A stretch of 64,000 bases of DNA from Triglochin maritima (lineage: Eukaryota > Streptophyta > Magnoliopsida > Alismatales > Juncaginaceae). Positions within the stretch are counted from its first letter, which is position 1, and every line of letters begins with the position of its first letter. The stretch lies in contig OY821787.1 in the NCBI GenBank assembly GCA_963682175.1, forward strand, positions 23,972,501 to 24,036,500, given 5' to 3'. This document shows positions 58,614 through 64,000 of the stretch, in pieces. A model generated the notes under the pieces. It was not told where the DNA came from. It did no database searches and saw nothing but the letters and a program-made list of their open reading frames with translations. The position numbers were made by a program, and so were the translations under genes.

Positions 58614-61415
58614 TGTGGACCCGCACTCCTGCTATAATATTAATAAGTCCACTCTCCTCGGTTATGCATAATTTAGTTCTTAGAATGTCAATTTGTGTTA
58701 TGGTATGTTTGTTTAAGTAGATTTGATCGGACTTCTCCTTGGTCGATCGAGTGCGACACATCGGGCTAGTGCGCGGTGGTTTTACTCGATCGACTCAATT
58801 TGTGTCCGAGTGAGTGTAGGGTCGGTTTTGGGCTAAACCCATGCTGAAGTGGTGTGGAAGTGGAAGGGTTGCATTAGGGTTTGGATGTGCATTTTCGTGG
58901 CTTTTGGGATGCCTTTGCTGGTGCCATTTTTGGTAAGTGTTGAGGTGGCTTGATTAGCCATGAAGACTTGGAAGTTGGAGGGTTGTGTGCAAGCAAATAA
59001 GCCTCCCACCCAGCCATCCTCTTCCCTCTCCTTTCCTTCCTCACGCACCTCACTTCAGACCACTTATCCTCTCCTCTCCAGCTGATTGGTAGGCTGATCT
59101 CCGGCGAGTTGGTGGAGCTACGCCTAGTGCAACATTTGGTGCGACTAGGAGAGTGGTGGGCAGAATCTCTGGCTAAGTTCAAGCAATCTTCCTTGCTGAT
59201 CAGGTATGCTCCTGAACCTTGAGGAGTTGTATGGGAGGGGGTGTTGGGTGGAGGGCCAGCCAGCACCATGTTGGTGGTTGGTGCAATCGGTTGCACCATC
59301 AACCGAGTTCCCTTCTACCATGCGCCTGGAGCATGCGCTAGATGGGGCTGGCTGTGGGACAGCCAGAGGGACAAGGGCTCCGGCGAGCTCTGGTGAGGTC
59401 CTACCAGGAGTGATGAGGTTTCTTCTGGGCTGAGTTTTGGGGTGGACACGGATCTGGTTGGGTGTGGCTGGTGCACACAAGATCCGACTAGGATTTGTCT
59501 TCAACCCTCTTGACTCTTTGTTTGGGTCGGCTGGCTGGTCCAGCCCTTCTAGATGGTGGCAAGGGTCAGGAAAAGGTGTGGAACAACCCTAGGGAGGCTA
59601 GGGGTTAGGGAGATCTAGATGGGCTAGCTCGGTCTGAGCAGGGTGCGCTGGAATGGGCTAGCCATGCGGTTAGTGCCCCATGTGCATCAGCTTGCTCGGT
59701 TGTTGGGCTGGGCCGCTTGAATGGATCTCTACTGACCATCTCCCACCACAGACCGCCTGAGAGGGATACTCTAAGCACGTGGGTTGGAGTGGTCAGGGGC
59801 TCATGCGTCTGGTTGTAAGTCGATTGAACTTGTTAGCTTGCCTATTGTAAGTTATCATGTTCTATGTGTTGAATGTGGTTTGCTCTATATGACTTGTTGT
59901 GTTTCAGTAACAGATATATTGTGGTTATATGATCTGATGTGTGTGTATTCCTGATGTTGTAGTCATGCATGCACTTATGAATGTAAACGAGCTCTTTCAT
60001 ATAATGTGTTGATCGTGTCATATTCTAAAGCAACATATTAACTCGTTGCACGCATGTTTGCTAGTTTAGAGATCTATATTGTCTACTGATATTTTATGCA
60101 TCTTCCAGCATGATTATTCTACTGATATACATGTAATCCATACCCATATCAACTCTGATCATGCTCTGAGATTTCAGTTATCATTGCATATACACTCTGA
60201 AATTAAGGATGCATGCTATCGATTATTGTGGAGTTTGTTTTTGATATATCTAGCTGTAATGCATGATCCCATTCTGTCTTTCATGTCTATATGTTACTGA
60301 AGTGAAGTGTTACGATAGGGTTATGTATGACCCTTAGGATATCAGACCTTATAACATCCTTATCATGACCCGTAGATGACTCGATTAGCTATTATCTTGA
60401 TTTGCCGATCCGGTTTATATTGCTTGGTGTTGTGAGTTTCGTTTGATTCCTGATTGGGATGTTCTGATTTTAATTTGTTTGGGGGCTGTTAGGAGGGTAT
60501 CCGGATACCTTTCCTTGAGCTTGTTCCACACACTATAGATACATTAGATTTTAGATGCTTAAGTAGCTTGCATTGCATTTAATCTGATTAATAATTCTGG
60601 GCACATTCTGTTTTCTGGGCCGACGGGCCAAGAGTGGGTCTTCTAGCTCCAGAGGCCATTCGCATAAGACCTTCACATTGGGAGGCCAGGCGTAAGATAT
60701 GTTCTGGGCAAGCACGCTGCCATTCTGTCTCAGCGTAGGTATTCCCAAGTTCGCGATGGCACTATGTAGGTCACTTGCCGCGAATTGGGACACTTATCCA
60801 GCGCACCGCTTTGTGCCAAGCGGTGGGTTACTGTCGACTGGCCTCCTTTGACCAGCGAGGCTGGTGTTCTGGTTCCTATTGTGGAATGATTCGGGTGCGC
60901 CCGATCGGCATGACTTACGGAGTCGTAGCTTTCTGTTGCATTATGTGCTTTTCTGTTTCAGATGCTTTTGTCTTAGATAGATTGCATGCATTCTTCCATA
61001 TAACTCCGATTGGGCCAAGGGCATACTGGGTTTTCTTTATAGAAAACTCATGCATATTTTGATGCGGTTCTTGCAGGTACTTAGATTCCTAAGGGTAGAC
61101 TGGATGAGTAGTCAAAGATTCTGTACACGAGGGACACGTCGACCTGATTCTCCAGTTTATCTTTTGCTTCCGCATTATTTATGATGTATTTCCCTTTTGA
61201 ACTCGATGTAATGTATTTGACATTGTCACCATATATGGATAATCTCTCACTTTTAAATTATGTTTTATGTTAGTCTATCCATGTATGATCTCTCTACCTA
61301 TTGTCGAGTCGTTGTTTGGTCTGTCTTTTGTAACTCCTTCGGTCGTCGCGGAGGTCTCTGATCGCGACACTTGTAGTCTTTCCCAGTGTGCGTACCCGTG
61401 AGATCGGGGGCGTTA
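58614..61415 (+). repeat. 5' LTR of H (about 2.8 kb)
   Basis: Homologous to the reverse complement of 15419-17689 over its length, for example CTCCTGCTATAATATT near 58630 and the GGAGGCCAGGCGTAAGATAT phrase near 60680; about 530 bases longer. GC-rich between 58980 and 59770. Open frames inside (59145-59504, 60775-61062) have no domain and no counterpart kept open in H'. Confidence 0.85.
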
Positions 61416-61420
61416 GAACT

Positions 61421-61432
61421 TGGTATCAGAGC
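61421..61432 (+). promoter_or_regulatory. Primer binding site of H (initiator tRNA-Met type)
   Basis: TGGTATCAGAGC, five bases after the LTR end, is the standard complement of the plant initiator tRNA-Met 3' end. Confidence 0.9.
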
Positions 61433-64000
61433 AGGTCAGTCCCTAAAGTGTACAGAATCCGAAGACTCACCAGTGGGGCAGCTTACCCAAACCCTGTCGG
61501 TACTTTCCTATCTTCTAGAATTGCATTCTGATAGTGATAGATTATATTAGCATTGGTTAAATTGCTTTCTTGTAGATTGCCTTGTGTGCTTGGATAGCAA
61601 AACCACCCAACCCTATCTACCTTTATCAGTTCCCTTGCCTCCTCCCCCGTATTGCTGTCGAGATCACCAACAAGTCCAGCCAGTCAAGCAAGCAAGAAGT
61701 GAAAGTACAAGAGGCGACTAGCTAGCAAGCATGGGAGGCAGTTGCAGCGGGATTCCAGCAAAATCTAAGACTCTTCTCCACAAGTTTCAGGTATGCTTTT
61801 ACGCCCTTAACATAAGAGGATGTAGAGTGGGTGTTGGATGAAGTTTAGTCCAGCACTATTCGGTTAGCCGATCTTAGGTTCGGAGTGCACAAGTGGAGAT
61901 CCACCCGATAGTGTGGACTGTGTAGCACCATCCGAATTTCAGAGGTTTGTTGGGCTTTTGTCCCACTAGCATGACCCTTACTTCATGCTTTCCTTGTTGG
62001 TTTGATAAAGAAACCAGAAGGGATGAGGTTGGGCTGTGGGGAGCAAGTTGTGGTTGTGTTTGCATGCATTTTGTGCGTGATTTGCCACCACCTCTTGTTG
62101 TTTGAAATTATGATTTCTTCGTTGATTTGTTAATGTATTTAACATGCTGTAACATGCGATTTGTCTAGGGTGTTACTGATTTTAGAACTCATGCTCCTAC
62201 ATTATTTCATGATCTTGTTTAGGTGATATTTGCATGAATCATTACTGATCACAGATCCTAAGTCTATGCATGACTTAGCAATGAGTCCAGATTTCCATGC
62301 ATGAGGTGGTTGCTGATTTAGGTCTTATATTAATGTATCGATTTTTAATTTCGTTCAGACATTAGTTACATGAATTGTTACTATTTTAGGTCACCTAATC
62401 TTGCATGATTTCATGACTTGTTACGTCAGTAGTTCATAAGTCATCACTGATTTCAGACCTTATATCTATGCATGATCTAGCTAATAGGTCTAAATAATAC
62501 AGCATGACTCATTCTGATTTTAGTCCACTAACGACCAATACAAGTATACGCTCTAATTTGATGATTTCCTAAGATATATTCATGACATCTCATCTGAGAA
62601 TAAGTTGCATACTTCCATATAGATGATAATGCAATCGGTAGGGTTGTTATGTGTCGATTGCTATGATTGCTAATCTAGATTGATTTCGTTCCAGCAGTAG
62701 CCATATCACATATATAATCTGATTTTCGTGTACCTCCTCTGATATGTCTTGTTATGCTCTCACATGAAAATGAAATCAGAACTCATCCATGTTTTATGCA
62801 ACTCATTATATGGCTTATAAGTAGTAAGCAAATCTGAATGCATACATGTATATCAATTTATAAATTGGTTTGGACGATTGATATCACAAGCATGTTTCAT
62901 TAGCTTGTGTTATTGTTATATACTTGTGCATGTTCATACCATCTCTGATCATGTTGGGTGTTGCTAGAACTAACGTCCATGTGGTCTGAAATTTAATGAA
63001 TGCTTGTAGTATCTCTTTTGTAATACCTCTTTTTGTTATGGATGTGTTTCTCATACTGAATACATGCTATTGTTTGAATTTCATTTTTTGTTAATTAGGT
63101 ACATCACATACATGTATAATTATCCTTTGAGATCTGTTTTTTTATTTTTATCCCATAATTTAATTGTTGTGAAGGTGCTACATTTTGATATATCTTTAGT
63201 TGCTAAATACATGTGATTCTTTCATAAGTTGTTGTTAAGATGCTACATGCCTATGTATTATTTAGCTACTAGATTTATGGGAATATTCATGTTTAGATTA
63301 TTGTTAGGAAGTTATACTTGTACGCATGACATCGTTGCTGGAAATAGGAAATTGCACTACATGAAAAGGCTAAGCGAACATTTTCATTCAACTATGTGCA
63401 TGATGCTATTCTCTGAAATGTTGGAATCAGAAGTGATTTGCCATCCATTCATGCATCCACACCTATCACTCTATTATCATGATTGCATCGTGGGATCTTG
63501 TATTATGCAGATAGTCTCATATATCTCCTAAACATACTTAGATTCATGCATGAATGAATTCTAAACCCACGATGGCATTATAGTAGAGTGAAGTGTTGTG
63601 AAATCATCTCATCATGACCATAGCTCCCACAGGTTGCATGTTTGATTCTCATGATCTACGATTATCATGGCATGTGCTATACCTAATTTATTATAATTGT
63701 TGTTGTTTCTGTTATGTGTATGATGACGTGAGTGCATGTCGTGCATGCAAGTAAGTTCGTGTTGTGATGTTATGACTATGATTCCATGATTTATTGGTTG
63801 TGTAGATACATCATGCCCATATATATTTAGCCATTGAGATCTTATTATGATTACACGTCTTAATTACTATCCTCATACATCATGTGCATGTAGATATATA
63901 AACGCATGGAGATCTTATTATTAGCACATGATTTAATCACTGCCTAGATATATATATTGTGCATGAGTATTGTCTATCGAGATCTTGTCATTCATTCCAT
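61433..64000 (+). other. Internal region of H, no coding recognised
   Basis: AT-rich. Short open frames only (for example 63229-63531), none with a known motif. It contains a degenerate tandem array of about 68-bp period (see 62150-62530). Confidence 0.6.
62150..62530 (+). repeat. Degenerate tandem repeat with about 68-bp period
   Basis: The anchor ACTGATTTTAG or a variant begins at 62175, 62244, 62312, 62380, 62446 and 62513, with spacings 69, 68, 68, 66 and 67. Other anchors further on also recur at 65-73 bases (TTGTTGT...GATGCTAC at 63164 and 63229; GAGATCTT at 63836, 63909 and 63979). Confidence 0.65.

Larger units (their letters stand above)
58614..64000 (+). mobile_element. Element H: large LTR retroelement, 5' LTR and start of internal region
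   Basis: LTR 58614-61415 followed by an initiator-tRNA-Met primer binding site. The internal region runs off the window. The solo LTR at 15419-17689 is an inverted family member. No gag or pol is recognised in the 2.6 kb of internal sequence available. Confidence 0.85.

Noticed and set aside
59145..59504. 119-codon reverse-strand frame in LTR H
   Set aside because: GC-rich LTR sequence without domain; no conserved frame in H'.

Overview
The window reads as intergenic or pericentromeric DNA of a flowering plant. It is a dense nest of decayed transposable elements, and I see no host gene, tRNA or rRNA gene. The plant assignment rests on Athila/Tat-like Ty3/gypsy remnants, primer binding sites matching the tRNA-Asp 3' end, a CACTA end, a Mutator-like foldback element and an L1-type LINE. 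The species cannot be named from the sequence.

Most of the DNA belongs to one related group of Ty3/gypsy elements with two LTR types. LTR type 1 starts TGATTGACATC. LTR type 2 starts TGATTAGTAGC. Elements with either LTR share the 5' leader and the 3' untranslated region. One copy (2265-5793, LTR type 2) keeps RNase H and integrase remnants and represents the autonomous side. Copies A (6353-15020) and B (24216-31565) carry only gag and protease. Copies E (40371-47608) and G (49434-56407), and a fragment in F, carry a shortened gag that has lost the capsid and protease segments, so they must have moved in trans.

Layout: 1-2264 CACTA element with solo LTR D1 inside; 2265-5793 pol remnant with a large AT microsatellite; 5794-15321 type-2 LTR (J) split by element A; 15322-17812 LTR fragment split by a 2.3-kb solo LTR (H'); 17813-20415 LINE remnant; 20416-35854 element C, carrying solo LTR D2 and element B, followed by a second copy of about 4 kb of the same arrangement (with D3); 35855-39107 an LTR joined to internal sequence on both sides; 39108-39594 small fragments; 39595-58613 mini-element F, whose 3' LTR holds a Mutator-like element that itself holds E, and whose leader holds G; 58614-64000 the 5' LTR and start of the internal region of a different, large retroelement (H).

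Target-site duplications fix much of the order: actta for A, aagtt for B, gtgca for E, gtgag for G, ttgtg for D1, atatc for D3, taatg for H'. E is the youngest element by LTR similarity. No element here looks able to transpose by itself. The main leads are: the loss of the primer binding site in A by copying of its own 3' flank; the capsid-less gag lineage; palindromes kept by paired changes in LTRs and leaders; a second polypurine tract inside the 3' region; and a CGGTCGACCG palindrome array shared by two unrelated element types.
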